NCBI GenBank assembly: GCA_019426215.1 | Contig: CM033394.1 | Coordinates: 41,910,423-41,974,422, forward strand | Source of the DNA: Buddleja alternifolia | Taxonomy: Eukaryota > Streptophyta > Magnoliopsida > Lamiales > Scrophulariaceae | Direction of reading: 5' to 3' | Length of the DNA: 64,000 nt | Part shown: positions 10,708-21,701 of the stretch, one piece after another | Numbering within the stretch: the first letter of the stretch is position 1 | Layout: every line of letters starts with the position of its first letter | Position numbers and translations under genes: made by a program | Notes under the pieces: model-generated | The model's input: the letters and a program-made list of their open reading frames with translations, nothing else | Database searches by the model: none | What the model was told of the DNA's origin: nothing

Positions 10708-10800
10708 ATTTGATGGATCTCACAAATATTTTAACACTGTTTGTGGCTGATATTTCCTGAGAGTTAGACTTCCATGAGCTACCAAGTATCACCGTCGATT
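10582..10800. repeat. Imperfect inverted repeat with (AT)n core, MITE-like
   Basis: The left part contains GGATGATACTTGGTGGCTCC and the right part its diverged reverse complement (GAGCTACCAAGTATCACC), enclosing an AT dinucleotide run at 10669-10704 (36 bp). A related phrase (CTCC-GGGAGT-CTACACCA) occurs near 20200-20240, so this is probably a small dispersed family. Confidence 0.45.
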
Positions 10801-11127
10801 ATTTGATGAAGTTTGGGTAGAGTTGGAAGAAAAAAAATTGGTATCCCAACTGTCAAAACATGGTTGTGATTTACATTTTTAACCTTCATAGTAGAGGGGC
10901 TTTGTCGCTAGTCTCCAAAATTCATGGGCAATTTTAGTAAAACGATCTAAAATAACTTCTACTTGTGAGACAAAAGTGGCTTTCTTTTTATAATAGTATA
11001 GAAGATTAGCATATTCTGGCGGATAAATAAGTTTTTATCCAAATTTTATTTTTTTTTACAATTTTTTATCTCACCCCACCGCAAGTGTTGAAACTCCGGC
11101 AGAATATTCCGCCGGAATATGCCAATC

Positions 11128-11370
11128 ACTACAACAAAAAGTAATATTTGTGACAAAATTTGAAGTGACAATGTTAAAATTGTTACTAGATGTACATAAT
11201 GAGTGACAATAATTTTTGATTTGTCACAATAAGATTTTTTAGTAACAAGAGTTTCTTTAAAGTTGTCACTCTTGACAATTAGTGACACATGTATATATAG
11301 TGACAACTTAGTGACAATACAAATAGAGTGACAACTATAATTGTTGTCACAAAAGGTATGTCACTAATTG
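11128..11370. mobile_element. CACTA-like terminal fragment
   Basis: Starts CACTACAACAAAAAG, a typical CACTA (En/Spm-like) end, followed by many short direct and inverted copies of GTGACAA/TTGTCAC, which resemble subterminal transposase sites. I cannot find the opposite end, so only a fragment or diverged miniature copy is supported. Confidence 0.45.
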
Positions 11371-11393
11371 ACAAATAAAAACTATAATTAAAA

Positions 11394-12054
11394 CTCGGCC
11401 AAGATAAGGTGTTCATGGACCGATCCAACCCTTGTTAGTAAATATGGGATGGAAAAAATTAGTCATTTATTACGTACGAGTATATTACGAAATTTTCTTG
11501 AAAGTTACCGTGAAAAACTGGGCTAAAAAATACGTGAGCGAGAAATAAATAGATTCGTAGATGTATGAGTATAATACGTATACAAATGAATTATTCGGGA
11601 ATAAAAATACGGCTTATTGTATATGAATTTGAATGATATATTGCTTTTACTTGCTTTTTTAATATAAAAATAATAGTTTATCCAAATATTGAGTGTTATA
11701 CAATTAAAAACCTACGAATGTGAATAATCTATCCAAATATTAATTATTGTCAACTAGATACTCATATAAACTATTATTTTTATAAAATAAAAGCAAGTAC
11801 AAACAATATATCATTCAAATTCATATGAATATAAGTCGTATTTTTACCCTCGAATAATTCTTTTGCATCCGTATTATACTTGTACATCTACAAATCTATT
11901 TATTTCCCATTCGCGTATTTTTACCTATTTTTTAACCCTACCTTTCAAGAAAATTTCATAATATACTCGTATGTAATAAATGACGAATTTTTCCCATCCC
12001 GTATTTAACTAACTAGAGAGGGAATCGGTCCATGAACATCTTAACTTGGCCAAG
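11394..12054. mobile_element. 661-bp foldback element
   Basis: Two arms of about 295 bp (11394-11690 and 11760-12054) are reverse complements with moderate divergence. They open CTCGGCCAAGATAAG and close with its counterpart CTTAACTTGGCCAAG. The loop is only about 70 bp. No reading frame and no obvious target duplication. A transcript across it would fold into a long hairpin. Confidence 0.7.
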
Positions 12055-12119
12055 TGTCAACAATAGCACGTAGTTGCAGCCATTTTTGTGAGGATTTTTT
12101 GTTTTCAAGTTAAATTTTA

Positions 12120-12513
12120 GGCAATGTTTGGTTATGTTTCCATACCATGTTTGGTCCAAAATTCTCACCAAACCATGTTTGGCTCACAAAATATTTGGTC
12201 AAAAATACACTACTTTTTTGGTAAAAAAAAAACATAATAATTATTTTTCATCTTTCTACACCTACTTTGTCCCTACACTCCTCTCTATGTTCTCTCTCTC
12301 TCTTCTCTCTCCTCTCTAACAGACAAAAGTTTAATGATTTGACTGCTACAGCAACTTTTGTTCCCTCTGGAAACAAAACCAAACATTATCTCACAAAAAA
12401 AACACCCAAAAACCAACTCCCAAAATAAAACCAAACACAATCTCATCAAACACGCACGTGTCCCCATAAATTTCTCACCAAAATACCATCCCAAAACATA
12501 ACCAAACATAGCC
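12120..12513. mobile_element. Tourist-like MITE
   Basis: Ends are GGCAATGTTTGGTTATG and its reverse-complement form CATAACCAAACATAGCC, with TTA directly outside both (12117-12119 and 12514-12516). A TTA/TAA duplication is the mark of PIF/Harbinger (Tourist) elements. The interior is rich in CCAAACA/TGTTTGG repeats and has no coding capacity. Confidence 0.65.
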
Positions 12514-14023
12514 TTAATTTTTCGTAGAGAAAAAATGAGGTCATTCCAAGCATTTTTGGGCGCCAAAATGAAGCTGATCCAATTTTTTAGGCGGTTAAAT
12601 GTAAAAATTCAAAAAAATGGCAAAAATTCCGAAAAAGGGACCAAAGTGAAACATGAGAATCTTAGTTGACCGGCGTATGTAGTACATTCGCTCAATTTCC
12701 GTTCAATTTCCACCGAAAAAGACTGAAGTGAGACGAAATTATTACTTTAGGGATGATAGTGGAACAAACTTTACTTTAGGGACGTAAGTGAGATAAACGT
12801 AATATTTTAAGAACTATAAGTGATATTTGTCCTTATTCGAAATGCTCCACGAAAGATTATTCAAATTGTGGGAGTAATTCGTTAAGATTTTTCTATACAA
12901 ATTTTCTCAGTTGTTTGGTTTTTAGTGAAAGAAAACATGCATGAAAAGCATTTATAGTTTGATTCCATTGGTTCACATAAATAATAGAAGTGTCTTTTTC
13001 ATTATCATCATTAATTTGGAAAAATATGGACGAAGGGGGAAAATATAGTTATTATATCTCTCATTGATTGATGGTAATTAAATTGATGTAATGATATAAT
13101 CGTTTCATTAAAAAATTGGACCGAATTCAGAAGACTATTCAAATTTTCAGGGTATAATTCGTTTAAAAATTTTCTATACTATTTTTCTCACTTGTTTAAT
13201 TTTTATTGAAAGAAAACATGAAAAACATTTGAAGCACTAGTTCACGTATATAATAGAACCGTCTGCATTTTATTAAGCTTGAAGATATATTTCTTCTATT
13301 ATTGTGATAGAAGTTTATAAATAATTACACAGATCCAAGTTTAATTTGTGAGCCACAGCAAAAAAGACAAAATTTTCAGAGTGCGCAGCATTAAATTGCA
13401 ATCTTGTAAAACATTTCATTTGTTATTTGGTTCACCTATTAACATAAACTCTCAAATAACTCAATAGTAGACTAACTGTAAAAATGCAAATATTTTACAT
13501 TAAGAGACTAAAATAGAAAAATAAATTGTGTGTAATTATAAAACTCCGAGAACCTAAAGAAAAATAAAAATAAGCTGAACGTGATATAAATCCATGCAAA
13601 AAAAAAGAACCTTAGTAAACTAGTTAACTAGAAAATATAAAAAACTAAAAATAGTCAATTGCATTATAAAATAAAACCTTATCCGAAGTAGAAACTCACT
13701 TGAATTTGCTCCATGCATTTATATGACGACAATAATGAATAAATCCAATGAGTAGTTTCAAATGGTTCATTTGAAGACTCTCAAAAAAATAACCAATAAA
13801 ATACTAACTAAAAATTTGAAAAATGTAAAGTAAAAAGGTCGTACGGTAGCGTACAAGGTGGCAACGAAAAAGGACGTGAAGTAAAAAAAATTGACTCTTA
13901 TTCATAAGTGGATATTTTTACTATTTTCTTAGAGGGAAGAACGAGAGTGAAGCTTCTATAATAATATATGGAGTTTTAATATCAATTTTTTTTCTCACGA
14001 TTGGGATAAAATACAGTAACTTA
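12514..14023. other. 3' flank of kinase locus, no gene seen
   Basis: AT-rich. Two degenerate direct copies of about 150 bp (12846-13005 and 13130-13275) share phrases such as GTTCACNTANATAATAGAA and GAAAGAAAACATG. The region just below 14024 would hold the 3' UTR of the minus-strand kinase; no clear poly-A signal can be assigned. Confidence 0.4.
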
Positions 14024-15099
14024 CTATATCGATGACTCGTAAGTCGAAACATCGACTTCCAGTCTAGTTGATGAAGATAAGTAAGGGTTAGGTGGTATCT
14101 GCAAGGAGTCCAGTTTTCCTTCCAACATTTCCACCACCCTTCTCATCGACGGCCTATCTTTCGGGTCAGTTTGGATGCACCACAACCCGACAATTGTAAG
14201 TTTTCTTTTCTTGTCTTCCTCAACAACACCATCACGATCCTCCTCATCAGCATTCACTTCAATATGTTTGTACACCCAATGTGGGAAGTACGTCTCGTTC
14301 GTACTATCACCTGGTCCTCTATCGATGTTTTTCCTTTCTCCAACTATTTCCAACACCATCATTCCGTAGCTATATACATCTGATTTGTGAGAAACTTCTC
14401 CAAAGTTCCTACAAAATACTTCTGGTGCAATGTACCCGACCGTCCCTCTTGCCCTCGTCATTGACACGATGCTGGCTGTGTCGGGACATAGTTTAGCCAA
14501 TCCAAAGTCTGCAATCTTTGGATGAAAATTCTTGTCTAAAAGAATATTGTGAGGCTTTATATCCAAGTGCAAAATCCGCATGTTACACCCTCGGTGTAAG
14601 TATTCGAGACCTCGAGCAATCCCTACTGCAATCTCAGACAATTTTTCCCATCCCAAATGGCCTTCCTCTGATAAGAATTTGTCAAGAGAGCCATTTGGCA
14701 TGAATTCATAAATGAGAGCTCTTTTAGAGCCCTCAAAGCAAAATCCCAAAAGAGTTACAATGTTTATGTGGGAAGTTCTAGTAATGCTTGCAACCTCATT
14801 CAAAAAATCTTCACCGTTCTTTCCAGATTCATTCAAGATTTTAACGGCCACTAGACGACCATCGTGTAACTTTCCTTTATAGACACTACCATAGCCTCCT
14901 TTTCCTAATTTGTCACTAAATGACTTGGTCATTTTCTTGAGTTGTGAGTATTTGTATCTTTGTAGTGTGAGATTACCGTGGTTCTTCAGAAAGATTTCCA
15001 TGTTCTTGTGGTTATACGCATTCTTAATATTCTTCCTTCTCTTGATTACCATTACTAAGATTATAATGGAGGTGATCACGATCAGAACAACACCAAAAC
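14024..15099 (-). CDS. LRK10L-type receptor kinase: membrane helix and kinase exon
   Basis: Ser/Thr protein kinase exon, phosphorylating substrates on the cytoplasmic side of the plasma membrane. It opens GFGVVLIVITSIIILVMV, a membrane helix, then KRRKN (stop-transfer). The kinase begins around RYKYSQLKKM. The glycine loop is GKGGYGSVYKG, catalytic Lys in VAVK, DFG in ADFGLAKLC, APE in GYIAPE. The catalytic loop reads HLDIKPHN, with Leu instead of Arg before the Asp: a non-RD kinase, as in many LRK10L/PR5K relatives. The exon closes at a TAG (14024-14026) with a full C-lobe, so it looks functional. There is no Met start: an in-frame TAA lies upstream at 15116-15118, and CCACAG/GT gives a phase-1 splice acceptor, exon start 15099. 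Its own GUB_WAK ectodomain is not found 5' of it; the nearest 5' exon is a CRK ectodomain. Confidence 0.85.
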
Positions 15100-16954
15100 C
15101 TGTGGCGAGAGACCTTTATTTCCATAAGGCAAAAATAAATTGGGAGATTTGATCTTGCTGTAATGTTTAGATTTGAGATATTTACCTGTTAGTAAAATTA
15201 GTCTTAATTTGTGTTTTCTTGCAACTGCAGCAGAAGTCATCAAGAACACAAATCAAGCACACTTATTAATGAAATAAAAAATAATTTCTTTATAGTTTGA
15301 TTCTATTCTCAATTGTCCATATATGAAAAAAAAAAACTAATTAACAAGTGTCATATATACACCTACATTGCAACAAAAAGTAGCGAATGTGTATGTGTGA
15401 TAGTATTTATGCATCTTATCTCTATTATAAGACCACTTTATGCTTTGAGATGGTATAACGACAACTATACTGAAAACAGATGTACTCCAGTATTATCCAT
15501 CAATTCTTCCTTGTCTCTATTTCTTTCAATCATATTTAATTTTATGTCCCATCTTTTTTTTTTTTTCTATTGTTCCCTTTTTCTAGTGAGTCGGTTGAGT
15601 GTTTCGATACATATTAAATATCAATCTTCATTCAACCTTTTAATAATTAGATACAATAAGTTATAATCAAATAACCACTTAAGAATTGGAGAAAGACAAA
15701 CACGTTAGTTAGAGTGCAACCAAGATCTGTAACATTTTGAGCTCTCAGCTTCGTCAATACAGCTAATTCTCTTTGACTTTTGTTTCTTTCTCTTCTCACA
15801 CCTTTTACTTAAAATTAATTTAATTTTTTATTAATTTTTATTTTTTTCTCACCATGTCCCATCAAGTGTGTCTCATCAACCAATTCTTATTACTAGTGAA
15901 ATCTAACACACTTGATGTGTGTACACGGAAATGATTATTAAAAAAAATTGAGTTAAAATGAAGGAATAATTGCATAAGATCCCTCTTGATAAGCGAAATC
16001 TGCGCCAAACTACCTTGTGTTACGTTTTTTGCGTAGCGCCCCCTTGTGTTTTATTTTATTCTGCATACTCTCCCTTTTTTGATTTTTTTTTTGTGTTTTT
16101 TTTATCATAAATTTTGTAGATCCAACCAAAATTAAATTATTTATCTAGTAGAAATATGTAGGGAATAAAAATGCATTCGGACTATAATACCCCTTCTTTA
16201 GCTTAAAAGGGTTAATTAAATGAAAATTGTCAAAAAGTCATTAAAGACTTTGTAACAAACCAAATAATAAAGCATTCATAATGAATAATGCCTACAAAAT
16301 AACTCTATGGTTCCTAAATTTAAATTAATAATGTATTTTTTTTTCTAATTTCATGAATAATTTATCATGTACATATATTAATATTTTAATTGTGTTATTT
16401 TTAATTCTTACATCATGTTCTATTTCTAAGGCAATATTCAATTGGTTTGTTTAGCACTTTTGTTTTTTACATCGCATTCAACTTTTGGTTTTGCTTTTTT
16501 GTGAATTAAGTCCAATTTATTTATACTTTTTTTTTCTTTTTAATAGAATAAATTTTCATTTCATTCAAACTAGCATTTTAACAGAGCCACTCCCCAAAAG
16601 GAGGAGGGTCAGATTTGTGGCCCAATTCCAACAGCCCATTACTCAAGTGGTCAACTTGCAGTTGACCAATGCTTCAAGGACTAATCTGCAAAAGTTTGCA
16701 ATAAGTTTGCTAGTTTAGCAGATCAGAAATTTACTCTCACTACAATACAATCGCACACTAGACTTCTCCAAAATCTCCCTGATTTTCCTTTCTGCTCATA
16801 ATAGTTGGGTTTTGTATAGATTAGTATTTGGATAAAGAGTTTTATAACTCTTTTTGATTCATAAAGAGTCTTTATATTCTTTGTTAGAATTGGGTAAAAT
16901 TCTTCTCGGACTGTATTTGTATGGAGTACGTAGAAGATTTGAATTGTTGTTTAC
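15100..16954 (-). other. Probable 1,855-bp intron between ectodomain and kinase exons
   Basis: Starts GTAAAC at 16954 and ends CCACAG at 15100 on the minus strand, both phase 1. No ectodomain or second kinase is visible inside. The sequence is AT-rich, with a T-rich tract near 15550 and a block near 15960-16090 (phrases like CCCTCTTGATAAGCGAAATC) that resembles one end of a dispersed repeat. Confidence 0.5.
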
Positions 16955-17777
16955 CTGGTGGTGAAGATCCAGACGGCAGAGGCGCTGGCCCGATCCCCGG
17001 CCTGGACCCAACGGGAGTTGCCAGTGCTTCTCGAATCCTAGTTAAATTATAAAAAGGATAAGTCTCATAGCGAAGGGTGCAGCTTGGCTGAATTATGCTC
17101 ACACCTCCCGAACCACCACAACATACCAGAATACGTTGTGCAGCACGGATTAAACAACGACTGCAGTCGTCTGGCGAGATATCCGGTGAACACTGTAACA
17201 ACCCGTAAATTGTTTGAAAATCACGGGCAGTCTTATTTCCGGCAGCCACCTTCATCAGAGACCCACCGGAAGCCGCCTGGTCCCGAAGTTGGTCAAGCAG
17301 CATCCTCACGTCCTCATCAAACTGCCGAGGGCTCGTCGCGTTATAAACATTGCGCGACATAACAGCCGGCAAATCAGCCAAGTCACCAATAAAATTCGTC
17401 GAGTTGTCTGAGTATCTTAACGTGCATAATTCTCTCCACAGGATTGCCTGTCTTTGATTCGGGCATAAATCTTGGAGCTCGATTGTAGCGTTCTGGATGC
17501 AACTACGACATGAATCGGGCTGAACGTCGCCTCTGCAGAGTGCTATTGCGTTGACTCGATCCGGGATCTGACCCACGGATGCGTTGTGGAATCCTTGATT
17601 GGACATGTTTGAGGAAAGAGATGAAAAGATGGTGTTGAGGTTATTGTTGTATGTACTGTTACTGGTGTAGTTACGATTATTGAGGCAGTAGTAATTCTGG
17701 GCTGTGACAAAGGTTGATGAGATGTTTGTAAGAATGAGAAAGATGAAGAAGGGAAGCCATGTTTCAGAACTCCTCAT
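16955..17777 (-). CDS. CRK-type ectodomain exon: signal peptide plus two DUF26 (Gnk2) domains
   Basis: Encodes the extracellular part of a cysteine-rich receptor-like kinase or a cysteine-rich secreted protein. Met at 17777; signal peptide about residues 1-26 ending near VTA. Two DUF26 modules each show C-X8-C-X2-C: Cys 81/90/93 (CRGDVQPDSCRSC) and Cys 196/205/208 (CSPDISPDDCSRC). Each is followed by further Cys, including LCTLRY and SCTLRY. There are several N-glycosylation sequons. A Pro/Gly/Ser-rich linker ends in SSPP, where CACCAG/GTAAAC is a strong phase-1 donor at 16955; reading on to the stop at 16884 gives non-family residues. In normal CRKs the next exon gives the membrane helix and a CRK-type kinase. 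Here the next visible exon is the LRK10L-type kinase at 15099, in matching phase. An alternative is an orphan CRK exon. Confidence 0.85.
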
Positions 17778-18640
17778 TGACTTTATTGGTCTTTCTGTCT
17801 CTGCTTTTACAGAAATTTGTTTAGAGATTATTATGAATGCAAATAAAGAAGCACATAAGAAAAGTTGAACTAGCTAGAAACGTGTCCCAATTTCCCACTC
17901 TTACTGAAAAAAATATACGAATAAAGAGTGCGACGGGAGTGGACAATTAAGCCCGGTAGGATAAAATGTTATTTTTCATTTCTCATTGTTTTTAGAAAAA
18001 GTATGAATTTATTTTTAAGGAATTAGAGATATGATGGAGGAAATGTGTTTGAATATGTTTTTTTTATAAAAAAAAATAATATAATAATTACGTGTGATGT
18101 GATATGTCTTTTTTATAAGAAAAGATTTTTATGTTTTTTTTTTTGGAAAATTGTCATGGATGAGTTTTTATTTTCTAAGAAAATTTGGACGTATTTAAGT
18201 TATACTCATCGATTCAGTTATACAAACATATTCAACGTAGATCTTATTTTATACCTTACATCATTTCGAAGCAAGATATGTAATAATTTTGATGATTATG
18301 TTGAGATATTTGCAAATAAAGTTTTTTTAATTGTTGGGTGAGTTATCTAATCATGAATAGTAAAAAAATCTGACTTTCCTGAGAAAATTTTGAGAGAAAT
18401 GTCACTTAAACCTATTTTTCAAGGAAATTTAAGATTTTTAGAGAAATTGAGTGTAGAATTTTCATTGAGATATTTTTAGGAGATATCAAACAAATGTAAT
18501 TTTGACAAAAAAAATCTCTAAAAAATCGAAAAATGGGAAATGACGTACCCTTCAATTGGAGCCCTAAGGAGGTAACAAATATATATATTTTTCCCCAATC
18601 ATGGACCATCTCTGTGACGCCCCACATTTCGAGCCATAAG
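17778..18640. other. 5' flank of CRK-like gene, no further gene seen
   Basis: AT-rich upstream DNA with T- and A-rich tracts. It should contain the promoter of the minus-strand receptor gene, but no TATA box or regulatory site stands out enough to mark. Confidence 0.35.
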
Positions 18641-18647
18641 TTAGTAA

Positions 18648-19730
18648 GGCTCTGTTTGGATGTATTTTTATTTCATTTTCAACCGTCAATTTCTAAAATG
18701 TATAGAAAAATGAGCTTTTTGATTTTTGTATGAAAATAACGACATGTTTGGTTGTGTTTCTGAAAATTGTTGGAATTGATGATTTGATGTTGTGTGAAAT
18801 GATTGAGTTAGTTAAAAGTTATGATTATGTATATAGAAGGGAAAATTGCACTTTACATCCCATAACTTTGCCCGAATTCCATTTTGGTCCCACTCGTTAC
18901 AAAAATATCACATTGAGTCCCATATGTTACAAAAAATCTCAATGTTGGTCCCATCCGTCAATTTTCGTTAATTTCTAACGTCGGAAGGCATGTGTCTTGC
19001 ACATGGACCGTTAGTCAAAGCTTTTGACCGTGAAATTCACTTGATTTGGGCCCCAAAACAAGGAATAATTACAAGGGATAAATTACAAGTTGAGGTTTTT
19101 TTTTTTGCAATTATCCCTTGTTTTGGAGCCCAAATCAGGTGCATATCACGGTCAAAGCTTTGACTAACCGCCCATGTGCAAGGCACATGCCATCCGACGT
19201 TAAAAATTGACAAAAATTGATGGATGGGACCAACATTGAGATTTTTTGTAAGTTATGGGACTCAATGTGATATTTTTGTAACGAGTGGGACCAAAATTGA
19301 ATTCGGGCAAAGTTATGGGATGTAAAGTGCAATTTTCCCTATATAGAATAGATAAAGTAATATATAATTTTATATTGATTTAATATATTTGTAAATAAAA
19401 ATAACAAAAATTGACCCAAACAAGCATTAAAAATACTCAAAATGGGGCTTAAAATGTGCACAAGACTATGTAGGTTAATACTATATATTTTATTCTACTA
19501 TAGCACCACAATTATTGCCGAAAAAATGAATTTTTAGAAGGAGATGTGAGAGAAAGAACAAGGTGGATGTGAATTGGTAAAGTAAAATGTGATTATTGGA
19601 GAATGTGAAAGTAAAAATGAAAACAAATGTATTTTCAATTGAGAATAGTATAAACTGTGTATTTCCATTTTCAACTGAGAATGAAAATGAAAATGAAAAT
19701 CTTGATCCGAAAACACAACTAAACATACCC
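18648..19730. mobile_element. Tourist-like element hosting another MITE
   Basis: Outer ends are GGCTCTGTTTGGATG and, at the right, CAACTAAACATACCC, imperfect reverse complements, with TAA directly outside each end (18645-18647 and 19731-19733). The interior has many TTTCATTTTC/GAAAATGAAAA stretches like those of the insertion at about 56258-56528. It is interrupted by the Mutator-like MITE at 18839-19339; without that insert it would be about 570 bp. Confidence 0.55.
18839..19339. mobile_element. Mutator-like foldback MITE (501 bp) with 9-bp duplication
   Basis: Begins GGGAAAATTGCACTTTAC and ends with its reverse complement; the arms exceed 200 bp. TATATAGAA occurs exactly on both sides (18830-18838 and 19340-19348). 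There is no coding capacity. The loop holds the AACAAGGGATAATT-type segment, itself repeated in inverted form. Confidence 0.8.
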
Positions 19731-19739
19731 TAAACTTAT

Positions 19740-20400
19740 ATATTTTTTCAATTTTGAATTGTAGATTAGTTGAGAATAAAAATGGCATCGTATTGTTGTC
19801 ATTCAATTAAGTATTGCGTAATTTCATTGGCTTCATTAATTTTAGTGGAACTTATGTGCAATATGTAAGGAAGTTGTTTTTTAACATTTCATATTGTTGG
19901 AGTTTATTTTGAAGGATTTTATTTGATTTTTGGGTCGAAGTGTAGAAGCATGTGGAAATCGAGGATTAATAACAAAACTAGTAAATCTCAAGCACTATCT
20001 CGAAAGTCTTTTGGGGACCTAGTGAAATAAAATTTGAATTTTACATTTAACCTGAACGTCAAGCTTCGTAAAGTTTAGGGGTCAAAGTGAAAATACCAAA
20101 AATTTGAAGGACTGATGTGTAATATTACAAAAGTTCAGAAATAGAATATATCACAGTTGGGCTGGATGACACGGCCCACGTGCTGCCACAACTTGGATGA
20201 TGCTTGATGACTCCTGGGAGTTGGACTCCCGGGTGATCTACACCATTCCCAAAATGAATATTCACATGGCGCCCCTCATGTGCATATCGACATGAATGGT
20301 ATGGATCATCCGGGAGTTGGACTCCGAAAGAGTCACTAAATACAACCCCCACAACTTACCTTGGAAAGTTGCCATCTCATGTTTCTTGTCGACATAACAT
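19740..20400. other. Intergenic with a hairpin-rich patch
   Basis: No gene. At 20185-20340 short inverted and repeated blocks (CCTGGGAGTTGGACTCCCGG and, further on, CCGGGAGTTGGACTCCG) form possible hairpins. They resemble the family at 10582-10800. Confidence 0.4.
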
Positions 20401-20411
20401 TACATACATAC

Positions 20412-21512
20412 TATGATGCACGGATACTCCTAAAATTCACGAAATGTAGTGTCGGACACTTAGGGGACACGGATACGCCTCGGACACGTCTCGGACACGT
20501 GTCCGACACTCCACATGGCGTGCCTGTCAACTAAATTCAAAATAAATAAATAAAGGGACACTGTGCCGGACACAGCTACATCCGTGTCGGACACGTTTAG
20601 GACACGGCGCTGTCTTTTTTATCATTTTCAAATCATTGAGGGGCTGAAATTGTAAATTCTTCCTAAACAAAAGGGGCGGGTGGTGCCATTTAGAAAGGGA
20701 AGAAAGAAAGCTAAAGGCATAAAGAAAGAAAGGCATAAAGAAAGAAAGGCAGCAGCATCCACGCAGAAAACAAAAACCCTAGTTCCTTCATCCTACTCTT
20801 CACACTTTGGATCAATTTTTTTTGTTGCAAGTATTTGTAGAACTTTTAAAAGTTTCTTAGTTATTATTTTGTTTCACTTTGGTGCATTATTAATGTTTAT
20901 GTAGGTATTATATAATAATATATGCATTATAATATATAGGGAAAATCACATTTTTGGTCCCATAACTTTGGTCTTTTTCGATTTTGGTCCCACTCGTTAG
21001 GGATTCTCATATTATATCCCATAACTTTCAATATTTCTCACATTTGGTCCTATTGAAGGATTCCGTACGGTCAACTGCGTTAGTCAACATTTTGACCGAA
21101 GTTTTCGGGCACAATTCGTGCACGAATGCACTCACACACGAATTATATTCAATATCAGGATATTTTTATTCAATATCACGTGAATTCATGCACGAATTGT
21201 GCTCAAAAACTCGGTCAAAATGTTGACTAACGGAGTTGACCGTTAAATATTGGATGGAATCCTTCAGTGAGACCAAATGTGAGAAAAATTGAAAGTTATG
21301 GGATATAATGTGAGAATTCGTAATGAATGGGACCAAAATCAAAAAAGACCAAAGTTATGGGACTAAAAGTGCAATTTGCCCTAATATATATTATTAATTA
21401 TTATATATAGCCGTATCCTTGCCGTGTCGTATCCTAAATTTTTTGAAAATTCGTGTCGCCGTGTCCGTGTCCCCGTATCCCCGTGTCCGTATCCACGCAA
21501 CCTGTATGTATA
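20412..21512. repeat. GGACACGG-rich dispersed repeat, split by a MITE
   Basis: Left part (20412-20600) and right part (21408-21512) are rich in the octamer-like GGACACGG/CCGTGTCC and end in roughly complementary phrases (GATGCACGGATAC and GTATCCACGC). I read this as a transposon with weak inverted ends, interrupted by the 20939-21381 element. The superfamily is unclear. Confidence 0.35.
20939..21381. mobile_element. Mutator-like foldback MITE (443 bp) with 9-bp duplication
   Basis: Ends GGGAAAATCACATTTTTGG and CCAAAGTTATGGGAC...GCCC are inverted repeats with arms of about 200 bp. TAATATATA flanks it exactly on both sides (20930-20938 and 21382-21390). It clearly belongs with the element at 18839-19339, sharing the CCATAACTTTG and GGTCCCACTCGTTA phrases. 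Confidence 0.8.
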
Positions 21513-21701
21513 TTAGCGTATAATATATATACTAGCAAAATTTACCTCTTTCTCAATCAGGTACGCCTCTTTCTTTCGCTGCTATTTAGTAATTTAATTA
21601 GTTTAATTATTGATTAATTATAGATTAGTTAAATAGCTTCCTCCATCACCGTTATTTATTCACAGAATAATTGTTTATGGTTTGTTTTACTTAGATATTA
21701 T

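Noticed and set aside
10524..10792. Frames with (IY)n repeats on both strands
   Set aside because: Produced by an AT dinucleotide microsatellite at 10669-10704.
422..15099. GUB_WAK ectodomain (422-883) and kinase (14024-15099) as one gene
   Set aside because: Both are on the minus strand, so the ectodomain at lower coordinates lies 3' of the kinase. The order is wrong for one receptor.
16884..16954. Extension of the CRK ectodomain to the in-frame stop at 16884
   Set aside because: Residues after the Pro-rich linker are not family-like, and a strong GTAAAC donor stands exactly at the usual CRK exon boundary.
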